DNA of 64,000 nt, from positions 310,001 to 374,000 of the forward strand of contig NZ_JAHWGP010000002.1 of NCBI RefSeq assembly GCF_020873915.1, read 5' to 3'. Below are positions 51,148 through 61,015 of this stretch, piece after piece. The stretch comes from Streptomyces sp. DH5. GTDB lineage: Bacteria; Actinomycetota; Actinomycetes; Streptomycetales; Streptomycetaceae. The translations under genes were made by a program, and so were the position numbers. Positions within the stretch are counted from its first letter, which is position 1, and every line of letters starts with the position of its first letter. The notes below the pieces were generated by a model. It was not told the DNA's origin and did not search any database. It saw only the letters and a program-made list of their open reading frames with translations.

Positions 51148-52008
51148 ATGCAGCACGGTCCCGCGGTGCGCCGCCGCAAACTGGGCGCCGAATTGCGTGC
51201 GCTGCGCACCTCGGCGGCACTCACCAGTGGTGAGGCAGCCCGGCTGGCGGGCTGGCACCAGTCGAAGGTGAGCCGGATCGAGACGGGCACGAGCGGGGCG
51301 AAACCGGCCGATGTGCGGTTACTGCTCGACGTCTACGGTGTGACGGATCCGCAGTTGCGGGAGTTGCTGCTGGTGCTGTCCGGCACCGGCGACGGCGGCG
51401 ACAGGCACCACTGGTGGCACGCCTACCGGGGCGTGCTGCCGCCGACCTACCGGGACTTCATCAGCCTGGAGTCGCAGGCGAGCGCGATGCGCACCCTGGA
51501 GACGACGGTGATCCCGGGACTGCTGCAGACCCCGGAGTACGCGCGCGCGGTGACGGAGGCCGCCCTGGAGGGCGAGTCGGAGGAACGTCTGGACGCCCTG
51601 GTGGAGGTGCGGCTGACCCGGCAGGACGTGCTGAGCGCTCAGCCGCCCCTGGAGCTGAGCGCGGTCCTGGACGAGGCGGTGCTGCGCCGGGAGGTCGGCG
51701 GCCCCGGGGTGATGGCCCGTCAGCTGGCGCGCCTTGTCGAAGCGGCCCGGCTTCCCCAAGTGCGGTTGCAGGTATTGCCGTTCAGCGCCGGGGCACACAT
51801 CGGCGTCACCGGCCCTTTCGTCATCTTTTCGTTCTCGCGCAGGTCCGATCTCGACGTGGTGGTTCTCGACCACTTGACGAGTAGCCTCCATCTGGAACGG
51901 AAAGAAGACCTGCGGGCCTATGTGGAGGCCTTCAACGCCCTTTCGGCCCACGCCCTTTCACCAGAGGACTCGTTGGATTTCATCGCCGGCGCAGCCGCCG
52001 GCGCGTAA
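51148..52008 (+). CDS. XRE/DUF5753 regulator with a TTA codon
   Basis: A 286-residue WhiJ-type regulator: HTH (LRALRTSAALTSGEAARLAGWHQSKVSRIETGTSG) and the DUF5753 domain (HHWWHAYRGVLPPTYRDFISLESQASAMRTLETTVIPGLLQTPEYARAV). Codon 58 is TTA (51319-51321), the rare leucine codon read by the bldA tRNA, so its translation should depend on development. The DUF397 gene follows after 9 bases. AAGGAGAAGG before the ATG. Confidence 0.93.
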   Translation: MQHGPAVRRRKLGAELRALRTSAALTSGEAARLAGWHQSKVSRIETGTSGAKPADVRLLLDVYGVTDPQLRELLLVLSGTGDGGDRHHWWHAYRGVLPPTYRDFISLESQASAMRTLETTVIPGLLQTPEYARAVTEAALEGESEERLDALVEVRLTRQDVLSAQPPLELSAVLDEAVLRREVGGPGVMARQLARLVEAARLPQVRLQVLPFSAGAHIGVTGPFVIFSFSRRSDLDVVVLDHLTSSLHLERKEDLRAYVEAFNALSAHALSPEDSLDFIAGAAAGA

Positions 52009-52017
52009 GGAGGCACG

Positions 52018-52242
52018 ATGCCCGCACCTCCCCGGACCGTCCCTTCCAGCATCGCTCTGCATGGTGTGCGGTGGCGGCGCAGCAGTCACAGCACGGGGGC
52101 GAACAACTGCGTCGAGACCGCCAGGCCGGCGACCGGCCCCCTGGCCGGGCTGCTCGCCGTGCGCGACTCCAAGGCCCCCGACGGGCCCGCGCTGCTCTTC
52201 TCCCCCGGACGCTGGGAGGAGTTCGTGACCGCGGTCCGCTGA
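52018..52242 (+). CDS. DUF397 domain protein
   Basis: A 74-residue DUF397 protein: VRWRRSSHSTGANNCVETARP, VRDSKAPDGPALLFSPGRWEEFVTAV. DUF397 proteins are small partners of XRE/DUF5753 regulators in actinomycetes (the whiJ-type or BldB-linked modules). AAGGAGG overlaps the XRE stop codon, so both are translated from one message. Confidence 0.93.
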   Translation: MPAPPRTVPSSIALHGVRWRRSSHSTGANNCVETARPATGPLAGLLAVRDSKAPDGPALLFSPGRWEEFVTAVR

Positions 52243-52269
52243 CCCGGCCTCACCGGCACCCGTCCGACC

Positions 52270-52352
52270 GACACGGCCACCCGCCCGACGACACGGCCAC
52301 CCATCCGGCCGACACGGCCATCAATCCTCTCGACACAGCCATCGATCCGACC
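52270..52352 (+). repeat. Imperfect ~21-bp tandem repeat, four copies
   Basis: Four units beginning GACACGGCCA or GACACAGCCA start at 52270, 52290, 52311 and 52332 (20, 21, 21 and 21 bases). They fill much of the gap between the DUF397 gene and the bioF 3' end. No gene is assigned here. Confidence 0.75.
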
Positions 52353-52394
52353 GATCGTCCGTCATCGCGCGACGCACGGCCATGCCACGCCGAC

Positions 52395-53522
52395 TCATGG
52401 CCGCGTTTCGCCGATCACCCGTACAGCGCGTTCGATCTCTGCCCCGGACAGGTCCGCGCGGGCGGTCAGCCTGAGCCGTGAGACGCCGTCGGGCACGGAA
52501 GGAGGACGGAAGCAGCCCACGGCCAGGCCGGCCGCCCGGCAGTCGGCCGCCCATCGCACGGCCTGCTCCGGTGAAGGGACGCGCACGGAGACGACCGCGG
52601 CGTCCGGACGCACCGCTTCCAGACCCGCGGCCGTCAGCCGCTCGTGCAGTTCGCGCGCCACCGCGCCCGCCCGCGCCGCCCGCCCGGGTTCGCGGCGCAG
52701 CAGCCGGAGTGCCGCCAGCGCCGCGCCCACCGCCGCCGGCGCCAGCCCCGTGTCGAAGATGAACGTCCGCGCCGTGTTGACCAGATGCCGGATCACCCGG
52801 GCCGGGCCGAGCACCGCCCCGCCCTGGCTGCCGAGCGACTTGGACAACGTCACGGTGACGACGACGTCGTCGGTGCCCGCGAGACCCGCCGCGAACGGGG
52901 CGCCGCGCCCGCCGTCACCGAGCACTCCGAGGCCGTGCGCGTCGTCGAGGACCAGGCCCGCTCCGTGCTCCCGGCACACCCGGGCCAGTTCCGCGAGCGG
53001 GGCGGCGTCGCCGTCCACCGAGAAGACGGTGTCGGACACGGCCACGGCGGGCCCGTCGTGCCCCTGGAGCGCCTTGCCAACGGCATCGGGGTCGGAGTGC
53101 GCGGCGACGTGCGTCGCGCCGCGGGCCAGCCGGCAGCCGTCGATCAGCGAGGCGTGGTTGCCCGCGTCGGAGACGATCCTGGACCCGTGCGGGGCGAGCG
53201 CGGTGACGGCGGCCAGGTTGGCGGCGTAGCCGGAGGAGAGGACCAGGGCGGCCTCGAAGCCGCAGAACGCGGCCAGCTCGCGCTCCAGTTCCACGTGGAG
53301 TTCGGTGGTGCCGGTGACCAGCCGGGACCCGGTCGAGCCGCCGCCCCAGGTCCGCGCGGCCCCCGCGGCGCCCTCGGTGACCTCGGGGTGCCGCGCCAGG
53401 CCCAGGTAGTCGTTGCTCGCCAGATCGAGCAGCGGCGTGTCGGCGGCCCGCGGACGCAGGGTGCGCACGAGTCCGGCCCGGCGGCGCAGTTCCGCCTGCT
53501 CGTCGATCCAGCCGAACGCCAT
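52395..53522 (-). CDS. bioF: 8-amino-7-oxononanoate synthase
   Basis: A 375-residue alpha-oxoamine synthase (EC 2.3.1.47) joining pimeloyl thioester and alanine, the first committed step of biotin ring assembly. [64 protein letters not shown], and the PLP lysine in [15 protein letters not shown] at 53522 with GGAGGAG. Divergent from bioBAD. Confidence 0.95.
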   Translation of the reverse strand: MAFGWIDEQAELRRRAGLVRTLRPRAADTPLLDLASNDYLGLARHPEVTEGAAGAARTWGGGSTGSRLVTGTTELHVELERELAAFCGFEAALVLSSGYAANLAAVTALAPHGSRIVSDAGNHASLIDGCRLARGATHVAAHSDPDAVGKALQGHDGPAVAVSDTVFSVDGDAAPLAELARVCREHGAGLVLDDAHGLGVLGDGGRGAPFAAGLAGTDDVVVTVTLSKSLGSQGGAVLGPARVIRHLVNTARTFIFDTGLAPAAVGAALAALRLLRREPGRAARAGAVARELHERLTAAGLEAVRPDAAVVSVRVPSPEQAVRWAADCRAAGLAVGCFRPPSVPDGVSRLRLTARADLSGAEIERAVRVIGETRP

Positions 53523-53668
53523 GGCTCCTCCGGAGTTTTGTAGGCAGTGCACAGACATTAGCGGGAGGCCGCGCGGGCCACTGTGTGGCGATACCCACAC
53601 CCGCCGACACCTCTGTTGTACGAACCCTCCTTGGCCGGAGCGGGTCGGGTAGGACAGGATCGGCTCTC

Positions 53669-54826
53669 ATGGACCTGCTGAACACGCTGGTGGACAAGGG
53701 GCTTCGGCGCGAGACGCCGACCCGCGCGGAAGCACTGGCCGTCCTCGCGACGTCCGACGACGACCTGCTCGAGGTGGTGGCCGCGGCCGGGAAGGTGCGG
53801 CGGCACTGGTTCGGCCGGCGGGTGAAACTGAACTACCTCGTCAATCTCAAGTCCGGTCTGTGCCCGGAGGACTGCTCCTACTGCTCCCAGCGGCTCGGTT
53901 CCGAGGCCGGGATCCTGAAGTACACCTGGCTCAAGCCGGACGAGGCGTCCCAGGCGGCCGCCGCCGGTCTCGCGGGCGGCGCCAAGCGGGTGTGCCTGGT
54001 GGCCAGCGGCCGCGGCCCGACCGACCGCGACGTGGACCGGGTCTCCGACACCATCAAGGCGATCAAGGAACAGAACGAGGACGTCGAGGTGTGCGCCTGT
54101 CTGGGGCTGCTCTCCGACGGCCAGGCTGAGCGGCTGCGCGAGGCGGGCGCGGACGCCTACAACCACAACCTGAACACCTCGGAGTCGACGTACGGCGACA
54201 TCACGACCACGCACACGTACGCCGACCGGGTGGCCACGGTGCGCAAGGCGCACGCCGCCGGCCTGTCGGCCTGCTCGGGGCTGATCGCCGGGATGGGCGA
54301 GTCCGACGAGGACCTGGTCGACGTCGTCTTCTCGCTGCGCGAGCTGGACCCGGACTCGGTGCCGGTCAACTTCCTGATCCCGTTCGAGGGCACGCCGCTC
54401 GCCAAGGAGTGGAACCTGACTCCCCAGCGCTGTCTGCGCATCCTGGCGATGGTGCGGTTCGTCTGCCCGGACGTCGAGGTGCGGATCGCCGGCGGCCGTG
54501 AGGTCCATCTGCGCACGATGCAGCCGCTCGCGCTGCACCTGGCCAACTCCGTCTTCCTCGGCGACTACCTCACCAGCGAGGGGCAGGCGGGCAAGGCGGA
54601 CCTGGAGATGATCGCGGACGCCGGTTTCGAGGTGGAGGGCGCCGACCAGGTGACGCTGCCCGAGCACCGTGCCGGCGGCGGCTGCGGGTCGCTCGAGGGC
54701 GGCGGGGTGTGCGGTTCGGCGGCTGCGGACGCGGGGGCTTGCGGGAGCGCGGCCGAGGAGCCGCGCACCGATCTGGTCGCCGTGCGCCGACGGGGTGCCG
54801 GAACGGACGTCGCGCCCAATGCCTGA
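53669..54826 (+). CDS. bioB: Biotin synthase
   Basis: A 385-residue radical SAM enzyme (EC 2.8.1.6) that inserts sulfur into dethiobiotin. The CPEDCSYC motif binds the 4Fe-4S cluster; later Cys and Arg positions for the 2Fe-2S cluster are present ([29 protein letters not shown]). The last ~55 residues are an unusual tail with three Gly-Cys-Gly or Val-Cys-Gly units (GGGCGS, GGVCGS, GACGS) beyond the normal fold. ATG at 53669 has no ribosome-binding site and a -10-like TAGGAC 14-19 bases upstream, so the leader may be very short. Confidence 0.95.
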   Translation: MDLLNTLVDKGLRRETPTRAEALAVLATSDDDLLEVVAAAGKVRRHWFGRRVKLNYLVNLKSGLCPEDCSYCSQRLGSEAGILKYTWLKPDEASQAAAAGLAGGAKRVCLVASGRGPTDRDVDRVSDTIKAIKEQNEDVEVCACLGLLSDGQAERLREAGADAYNHNLNTSESTYGDITTTHTYADRVATVRKAHAAGLSACSGLIAGMGESDEDLVDVVFSLRELDPDSVPVNFLIPFEGTPLAKEWNLTPQRCLRILAMVRFVCPDVEVRIAGGREVHLRTMQPLALHLANSVFLGDYLTSEGQAGKADLEMIADAGFEVEGADQVTLPEHRAGGGCGSLEGGGVCGSAAADAGACGSAAEEPRTDLVAVRRRGAGTDVAPNA

Positions 54827-56099
54827 GCGGTCCGTCGCCGAGCTGCTGGAGCTCGACCGGCGGCACGTGTGGCACCCGTACGGGCCCATGCCGGGCCGTC
54901 AGGAACCGCTCGTCGTGGAATCGGCGAGCGGGGTGCGGCTGCGGCTCGCCGACGGCTCCGGCGAGCTGGTCGACGGAATGTCGTCGTGGTGGTCGGCGAT
55001 CCACGGCTACAACCACCCGGTGCTCAACGAGGCGGCGCGCGGACAGCTGGAGCGGATGAGTCATGTGATGTTCGGCGGGCTCACGCACGAGCCCGCCGTG
55101 CGGCTGGCGAAGCTCCTTGTCGACATGTCGCCGGACGGGCTGGAGCACGTGTTCCTCGCCGACTCCGGGTCGGTGTCGGTCGAGGTCGCGGTGAAGATGT
55201 GCCTGCAGTACTGGCGTTCGCTGGGCCGGCCGGAGAAGCGGCGGCTGATGACCTGGCGGGGCGGTTACCACGGTGACACCTGGCAGCCGATGTCGGTGTG
55301 CGATCCCGAGGGCGGGATGCACGAGCTGTGGAGCGGGGTCCTGCCCCGTCAGGTCTTCGCCGCGGAGCCGCCCGCCGAGTACGAGGAGTCCTACGCCGAC
55401 CACCTGCGGGAGACGGTGGAGCGCCACGCGGGTGAACTGGCCGCGGTGATCGTGGAGCCGGTGGTGCAGGGCGCGGGCGGGATGCGGTTCCACTCCCCCG
55501 CGTATCTGCGGGTGTTGCGCGAGGTGTGCGACGAGCACGGCGTGCTGCTGGTGTTCGACGAGATCGCGACCGGCTTCGGCCGCACGGGCGCGCTGTTCGC
55601 GGCGGAGCACGCGGCGGTGACACCGGATGTGATGTGCGTGGGCAAGGCGCTGACCGGCGGTTATCTGACCATGGCGGCGACGCTGTGCACCGCGCGGGTG
55701 GCCGAGGGCATCTCGCGCGGTGAGGTGCCGGTGCTGGCGCACGGCCCGACGTTCATGGCCAACCCGCTGGCGGCGGCCGTGGCCTGCGCCTCGATCGGGC
55801 TGCTGCTCGGGCAGGACTGGCTCGCGGAGGTCAAGCGGATCGAGGCGGGCCTGCGGGACGGACTGGCGCCGGCGGCCGGGCTGCCCGGCGTGCGGGACGT
55901 GCGGGTGCTGGGCGCCATCGGGGTCGTCCAGCTCGACCACGAGGTCGACATGGCGGCGGCCACCCGGGCGGCGGTGCGTGAGGGTGTGTGGCTGCGGCCG
56001 TTCCGCGACCTGATCTACACCATGCCGCCGTACGTCACGGGTGACGCGGACGTGGCGCGCATCGCCCGCGCGGTGTGCGCGGCGGCGGAGGAGGGATGA
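54819..56099 (+). CDS. bioA: Adenosylmethionine--8-amino-7-oxononanoate aminotransferase
   Basis: A 426-residue class III aminotransferase (EC 2.6.1.62) making 7,8-diaminononanoate with SAM as amino donor. [52 protein letters not shown] and PLP lysine in [14 protein letters not shown]. It overlaps the bioB end by 8 bases and ends just before bioD. Confidence 0.96.
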   Translation: MPERSVAELLELDRRHVWHPYGPMPGRQEPLVVESASGVRLRLADGSGELVDGMSSWWSAIHGYNHPVLNEAARGQLERMSHVMFGGLTHEPAVRLAKLLVDMSPDGLEHVFLADSGSVSVEVAVKMCLQYWRSLGRPEKRRLMTWRGGYHGDTWQPMSVCDPEGGMHELWSGVLPRQVFAAEPPAEYEESYADHLRETVERHAGELAAVIVEPVVQGAGGMRFHSPAYLRVLREVCDEHGVLLVFDEIATGFGRTGALFAAEHAAVTPDVMCVGKALTGGYLTMAATLCTARVAEGISRGEVPVLAHGPTFMANPLAAAVACASIGLLLGQDWLAEVKRIEAGLRDGLAPAAGLPGVRDVRVLGAIGVVQLDHEVDMAAATRAAVREGVWLRPFRDLIYTMPPYVTGDADVARIARAVCAAAEEG

Positions 56100-56100
56100 C

Positions 56101-56817
56101 ATGCCGGTGATGGTGATCACGGGCACCGGCACCGAGGTCGGCAAGACGGTGGTGACGGCCGCGGTCGCCGCGGCGGCGCTGGCGGCGGGCCGGTCGGTGG
56201 CCGTGCTGAAGGCGGCGCAGACGGGTGTGCGGCCGGACGAGCCGGGGGACGCCGAGGAGGTCACGCGGCTCGCCGGGCCGGTGACCACGGCCGAACTCGC
56301 CCGTTATCCCGACCCGTTGGCGCCCGCCACGGCGGCCCGCCGGGCGGGGCGTGCCCCCGTGCGTCCGCACGAGGTCGCGGAACGGGCCGCCAAGCTGGCC
56401 GCGGAGCACGATCTGGTGCTGGTGGAGGGGGCGGGCGGGCTGCTCGTACGGTTCGACCCGGCCGGCGGGACGCTCGCGGACGCGGCGGCGCTGCTGTCCG
56501 CGCCGGTGCTGGTGGTGGCCCCGGCCGGGCTCGGCACCCTGAACGCCACGGAGCTGACGGTCAGGGAACTGCGCGGGCGGGGGCTGGTCGTGGCGGGTGT
56601 GGTGATCGGCAGCTGGCCCGGGGAGCCGGATCTGGCCGCGCGTTGCAATCTGCTGGACCTGCCGGACGTGACCGGGGCCCCGCTCCTGGGCGCCGTACCG
56701 GCGGGGGCGGGCGCCCTCGACCCCGCCGGGTTCCGCACGTCGGCACGCCACTGGCTGGCCCCCCGCCTGGAGGGAACCTGGGACGCCGAGGTCTTCCGGA
56801 CGCGCGAGGCTCCCTGA
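56101..56817 (+). CDS. bioD: Dethiobiotin synthetase
   Basis: A 238-residue ATP-dependent carboxylase (EC 6.3.3.3). P-loop GTGTEVGKT at residues 7-15, KAAQTGVRP (substrate lysine), [12 protein letters not shown] (motif near the carbamate site), and [11 protein letters not shown]. Starts 1 base after the bioA stop. Completes the ring closure before BioB acts. Confidence 0.95.
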   Translation: MPVMVITGTGTEVGKTVVTAAVAAAALAAGRSVAVLKAAQTGVRPDEPGDAEEVTRLAGPVTTAELARYPDPLAPATAARRAGRAPVRPHEVAERAAKLAAEHDLVLVEGAGGLLVRFDPAGGTLADAAALLSAPVLVVAPAGLGTLNATELTVRELRGRGLVVAGVVIGSWPGEPDLAARCNLLDLPDVTGAPLLGAVPAGAGALDPAGFRTSARHWLAPRLEGTWDAEVFRTREAP

Positions 56818-57148
56818 CGGCGCCGGCTGAAGTCCCCCGGGAGGTTTCGCCGGCGCACGGCCACGCCGGCAGTGAGCCGTCCGGAAGCCGGTGCCCCCGC
56901 CGGAGTCCCGGTGCGAGCCCCCGCCCGGCTCGGGCCCCCTCGGTCACGGGGTGGTGGTCGACGCCCGGGGCGCGCGGCCGCGTGTCCCGCCCGGAGGGGA
57001 TCCCGGATGCCGCCACCGGAGCCGTGACCCGGACGGGCCACGGTGGTGGTTCTCGTTGTCGTCCCCTACGGGTTGCACGGTGGCGACCGGGGTTCGCCGG
57101 GCGGGGCCGGGGGGAGAATCGCCGTAGGTCCCTTCCGGGGAGGTCCTC
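56818..57148. other. Intergenic region, no gene seen
   Basis: About 330 bases after bioD. It contains several short GC inverted repeats, but no convincing open frame, repeat array or RNA gene. The last 30 bases carry a GGGGAGG ribosome-binding site for the methyltransferase. Confidence 0.6.
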
Positions 57149-57853
57149 ATGGAGCTACGGTCCGTCCGCGCGGCGAAAGCGACGCGGGATCCCGTGCACC
57201 ACCCCGTCTTCGCCCGCTTCTACGCCCGGGCGAGCGTCGCCGCCGAGACCCGCATGGGGATGGCGAAGGTGCGCGCGAGACTGCTCGGCGGGCTGTCGGG
57301 GCGGGTGATCGAGGTCGGCGCGGGCAACGGCCTGAACTTCGGGCACTACCCGGGCGCCGTCTCGGAGATCGTCGCCATCGAACCGGAACGGGAGCTGCGG
57401 GCGCTGGCCGTGGAGGCCGCCCTGCGCGCCCAGGTGCCGGTGGACGTGGCGCCGGGGGTCGCGGAGGCGCTGCCGGTCAAGAGCGAGGCGTTCGACGCGG
57501 CGGTGCTCTCGCTGGTGCTGTGCAGCGTGCGGGACGTGGCACGGGCGCTCGCGGAAGTACGGCGGGTACTGCGGCCGGGCGGTGAGGTGCGGTTCTTCGA
57601 GCACGGCCGGGGCGGGGGCCCGGTCATGCGCCTCACCCAGCGCGCGCTGGACCGTACGCTGTGGCCTCCGCTGGCCGGAGGCTGCCACGTGGCGCGGGAC
57701 CCGGTCGGCGCGCTGCGGGAGGCCGGGTTCGAACTCGGCCCCTACCGGCGGATGACGGTGCCGGAGAAGGGGCCGTCGCTGCCCCAGTCGTACTGCGTTC
57801 TCGGCACGGCGTGGCGGCCGGTGGACGACGCGGTGACGGAGGCCCGGCGCTGA
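57149..57853 (+). CDS. Class I SAM-dependent methyltransferase
   Basis: A 234-residue Methyltransf_11 protein: RVIEVGAGNGLNFGHYPGAVSEIVAIEPE (SAM motif I and acidic loop), SEAFDAAVLSLVLCSVRDVARALAEVRRVLRPGGEVRFFEHGRG (motifs II-III). It resembles phospholipid/UbiE-like and human METTL7-like enzymes in the VRFFEHGR segment. The substrate is unknown. Single gene. Confidence 0.9.
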   Translation: MELRSVRAAKATRDPVHHPVFARFYARASVAAETRMGMAKVRARLLGGLSGRVIEVGAGNGLNFGHYPGAVSEIVAIEPERELRALAVEAALRAQVPVDVAPGVAEALPVKSEAFDAAVLSLVLCSVRDVARALAEVRRVLRPGGEVRFFEHGRGGGPVMRLTQRALDRTLWPPLAGGCHVARDPVGALREAGFELGPYRRMTVPEKGPSLPQSYCVLGTAWRPVDDAVTEARR

Positions 57854-57995
57854 TCACTCGCCCCAGCCGCGCAGTGCAGAGCCGCGCCACAGGCGACGCC
57901 GCGGAGCTTCCTCGCGTGCGAGTGAGCCGCGTGGCGGCCGGTCCGGATCGTGGAATGGCGCGCAGGCCGTCCTCCCGCGTGCTGGGATCGGCCGC

Positions 57996-58421
57996 ATGAG
58001 TGAGCTGCGCATACGGGCCGCCGGGCCCGAGGACCTCGACCGTGTACTGGCCTTCTGGAAGGCGGCCGCCGAGGGCACCAGCATCAGTGACGACCGGGCC
58101 GGTGTGGAGCGGCTGGTCGCGCGCGACCCCGGGGCGCTGATCCTCGCCGAGGAGGACGCCGAGCTCGCCGGTACGGTGATCGCGGGCTTCGACGGCTGGC
58201 GCTGCCACCTCTACCGGCTGGCGGTACGCCCGGACCGCCGCCGCCGGGGCATCGGCTCGGCCCTGCTGGCCGCCGCGGAGGAGAGGTTCACCGGGCTCGG
58301 CGGGCGCCGTGCGGACGCGATGGTGCTCCAGCGCAACGAGACCGCGCACCATGCATGGGGCGCCGCGGGGTACATGCCGGAGGAACGGTGGCGGCGCTGG
58401 GTGAAGCCGCTGACCGGATGA
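57996..58421 (+). CDS. GNAT-family N-acetyltransferase
   Basis: A 141-residue acetyltransferase: LRIRAAGPEDLDRVLAFW, LAVRPDRRRRGIGSALLAAAEERF (acetyl-CoA loop RRRGIG), and HHAWGAAGYMPEERWRRWVKPL at the C-terminus. Similar Streptomyces genes act on small amines or proteins, but the substrate is not visible. Confidence 0.92.
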   Translation: MSELRIRAAGPEDLDRVLAFWKAAAEGTSISDDRAGVERLVARDPGALILAEEDAELAGTVIAGFDGWRCHLYRLAVRPDRRRRGIGSALLAAAEERFTGLGGRRADAMVLQRNETAHHAWGAAGYMPEERWRRWVKPLTG

Positions 58422-58579
58422 ACCACGGCCCCGAGACCATCCTTTACCGATCCTCTGGCTTCGACGGGCCACTCGGCCCTCCATGAAAGGTTGTGTGCGT
58501 CCACCCATGGGCGAGCCCCCGGTCCACGACATCGAGCATCCGTTCCCGTCCTGTCCGACCATGGGACTGAGGTGAACCG

Positions 58580-59947
58580 ATGACCGAAGTGCTCCTTCTC
58601 CTGGCGGCGATCCTGCTCTCGCTCGCCTGTGGCGCGTTCGTCGCGGCCGAGTTCTCCCTCACCACGGTGGAGCGCAGCGAGCTGGAACGGGCCGTCGAAC
58701 GCGGTGAGCGGGGCGCGGCGGGTGCGCTCAAGGCCGTACGGAGCCTGACCTTCCAGCTCTCCGGCGCGCAGCTCGGCATCACCGTCACCAACCTGGTGAT
58801 CGGCATGCTGGCGGAACCGTCGATCGCGGCGCTGCTCGCGGGCCCGCTGGAGAGCCTGGGCGTGTCCGGTTCCGCGGCACGCTCCGTGGCCCTGGTGATC
58901 GGCACGGCCCTGTCGACCGTGTTCCTGATGGTGGTCGGCGAACTGGTGCCGAAGAACTGGGCGATCTCCTCGCCGCTGGCCGTGGCCAAGCGGGTCGGCA
59001 ACGCCCAGCGCTGGTTCAGCGTCGCCTTCCGGCCGTTCATCACCCATCTGAACAACACCGCGAACCGGCTGGTGCGGCGCCTCGGCCTGGAACCGGCCGA
59101 GGAGCTGGAGTCCGCGCGCGGACCGCAGGAACTGGCGGCGCTGGCCCGGTACTCCGCGAAGGAGGGCGTGCTGGAGCCGGACACCGCCGAGCTGTTCGTC
59201 CGCACGCTGAACCTCGCCGACCTCACCGCGGAGAACGTGATGACCCCGCGCGTCCAGGTCATCGCCCTGGAGGTGCGGGCGACCTGCGAGGACGTGCTGA
59301 ACGTGACGCGGGCGACCGGACTGTCCCGGTTCCCCGTCTACCGCGAGACGCTGGACGCCGTCGTCGGCACCGCGCACGTCAAGGACGTACTGGCGCTGCC
59401 CGCGGAGCGTCGCGCCCGGGTGCCGGTGTCGGAGCTGATGCGTGAACCGCTGCTGGTCCCCGGGTCGCTCACGGTCGACCGTCTCCTCGACCGGCTGTCC
59501 GGGCGGCGCACCATGGCCGTGGTGATCGACGAGTACGGCGGCACGGCGGGGGTGGCCACCCTGGAGGACATCGTCGAGGAGGTCGTCGGCGAGGTGCGGG
59601 ACGAACACGACCCGCACGAGACGCCCGACCTCGCCCGGGCCGGAACCGACGAGGACGGGCGGGCCCTGTACGCGGCCGACGGTGCCGCTCGCGTGGACCA
59701 GCTCGCCCGGGTCGGGCTGCGCGCGCCCGAGGGGCCCTACGAGACCCTGGCCGGGCTGGTGGCCGCCCGGCTGGGCCGTATTCCCGACGCCGGCGACACC
59801 CTGGAGCTGGCGGGCTGGCGGCTCGAGGTGCTGGACGCCACCGGACACCGTGCGGCACGGGTCCACCTGCACGCGCCGGCCGGCGACAGTCCCTCGGCGG
59901 GACCGCGGGCGGCCGGGAGCACGGATGACGAGGAGGCGCGTCGATGA
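58580..59947 (+). CDS. CNNM/CorC-family membrane protein 1 (DUF21-CBS-CorC_HlyC)
   Basis: A 455-residue protein: DUF21 membrane domain with about four helices (~1-190), two CBS domains (NVMTPRVQVIALE, LSRFPVYRETLDAVVGTAHVKDVL; MREPLLVPGSLTVDRLLDRLSGRRTMAVVIDEYGGTAGVATLEDIVEEVVG), and a C-terminal CorC_HlyC domain (~365-440). The family is implicated in magnesium or other cation handling. ATGA overlap with the second copy. Confidence 0.92.
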   Translation: MTEVLLLLAAILLSLACGAFVAAEFSLTTVERSELERAVERGERGAAGALKAVRSLTFQLSGAQLGITVTNLVIGMLAEPSIAALLAGPLESLGVSGSAARSVALVIGTALSTVFLMVVGELVPKNWAISSPLAVAKRVGNAQRWFSVAFRPFITHLNNTANRLVRRLGLEPAEELESARGPQELAALARYSAKEGVLEPDTAELFVRTLNLADLTAENVMTPRVQVIALEVRATCEDVLNVTRATGLSRFPVYRETLDAVVGTAHVKDVLALPAERRARVPVSELMREPLLVPGSLTVDRLLDRLSGRRTMAVVIDEYGGTAGVATLEDIVEEVVGEVRDEHDPHETPDLARAGTDEDGRALYAADGAARVDQLARVGLRAPEGPYETLAGLVAARLGRIPDAGDTLELAGWRLEVLDATGHRAARVHLHAPAGDSPSAGPRAAGSTDDEEARR

Positions 59948-60957
59948 CCGTCGTACAGCTGCTCATCGGCCTGGCGATGATCGTCGTCAACGCCTTCTTC
60001 GTGGGCGCCGAGTTCGCCCTGATCTCGGTGCGCCGAAGCCAGATCGAGCCGTACGCCGACCGGGGCGAGCGGCGCGCCAAGAGCGTGCTGTGGGGTCTGG
60101 AGCACGTGTCGGCGCTGATGGCGGCCGCGCAGCTCGGCATCACCCTGTCCACGCTCGTCCTCGGTGTCGTCGCCGAACCGGCGATCGCACACCTGCTCGA
60201 ACCGATGTTCCTCGCGGTGGGAGTCCCCGAGGGCGCCGGGCACGCCGTGTCGTTCGTGATCGCGCTGACCCTCGCCACGTACCTGCACATGCTGCTGGGC
60301 GAGATGGTGCCGAAGAACGTCGCCCTCGCCGAGCCGGTGCGCACCGCGCTGCTGCTCGGTCCGCCGCTGGTGGCGCTGTCCCGTGCGCTGCGTCCGGTGA
60401 TCTTCACGGTCAACGCGTTCGCCAACACGCTGCTGCGGCTGCTGCGGGTCGAGACGCGCGACGAGGTGGTGGCGTCCTTCTCGGACGCCGAGCTGGCCCA
60501 GATCGTGAAGGACTCCGGCGAGGCGGGGCTGATCGACGACCGCGCCCGGGAGCGGCTGCACGACGCGCTGGAGCTGGGCCGCCGACCGGTGCGGGACGTG
60601 GTGATGCCGCTGGAGCGGGTGGTCTACGCGCGCGTGGGCGTCACCCCGGAGGGGCTGGAGCGACTGTCGGCGGAGTCCGGGTTCTCCCGGTTCCCGGTGG
60701 TGGACGAGCAGCGGCGGATCGTCGGTTACCTGCACGTGAAGGACGCCCTGGACGCCTCCCCGCGCGACATGCCGTTCCGGACGGCGGACATGCGGGCCAT
60801 CGCGCGGGTGCGGGAGAGCACGCCGATGGACGACGTCCTCACCGCCATGCGCCGCAGCCGCACGCATCTGGCGGCCGTCCTCGGAACTGACGGGCGGCTG
60901 GCGGGCCTGGTGACGATGGAGGACGTGCTGCAGGAGCTGTTCGGGCAGCGGGCCTGA
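59944..60957 (+). CDS. CNNM/CorC-family membrane protein 2 (DUF21-CBS only)
   Basis: A 337-residue paralogue of the previous gene: DUF21 domain, then CBS pair (VVMPLERVVYARVG, FSRFPVVDEQRRIVGYLHVKDAL, HLAAVLGTDGRLAGLVTMEDVLQELFG). It ends right after the second CBS domain and has no CorC_HlyC domain. Coupled by ATGA, so the two probably form a hetero-oligomer. Confidence 0.92.
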   Translation: MTVVQLLIGLAMIVVNAFFVGAEFALISVRRSQIEPYADRGERRAKSVLWGLEHVSALMAAAQLGITLSTLVLGVVAEPAIAHLLEPMFLAVGVPEGAGHAVSFVIALTLATYLHMLLGEMVPKNVALAEPVRTALLLGPPLVALSRALRPVIFTVNAFANTLLRLLRVETRDEVVASFSDAELAQIVKDSGEAGLIDDRARERLHDALELGRRPVRDVVMPLERVVYARVGVTPEGLERLSAESGFSRFPVVDEQRRIVGYLHVKDALDASPRDMPFRTADMRAIARVRESTPMDDVLTAMRRSRTHLAAVLGTDGRLAGLVTMEDVLQELFGQRA

Positions 60958-61015
60958 GCCCGGGAGAGCCCGACCGACCGCTGGGTATGTGCCACGGGAT
61001 ACCATCTCTGTCGCC

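Noticed and set aside
53523-53668. Biotin-repressor operator between bioF and bioB
   Set aside because: Only a short GTT/AAC symmetry (GTTGTACGAAC) was found; too weak to call a BioQ- or BirA-type site.
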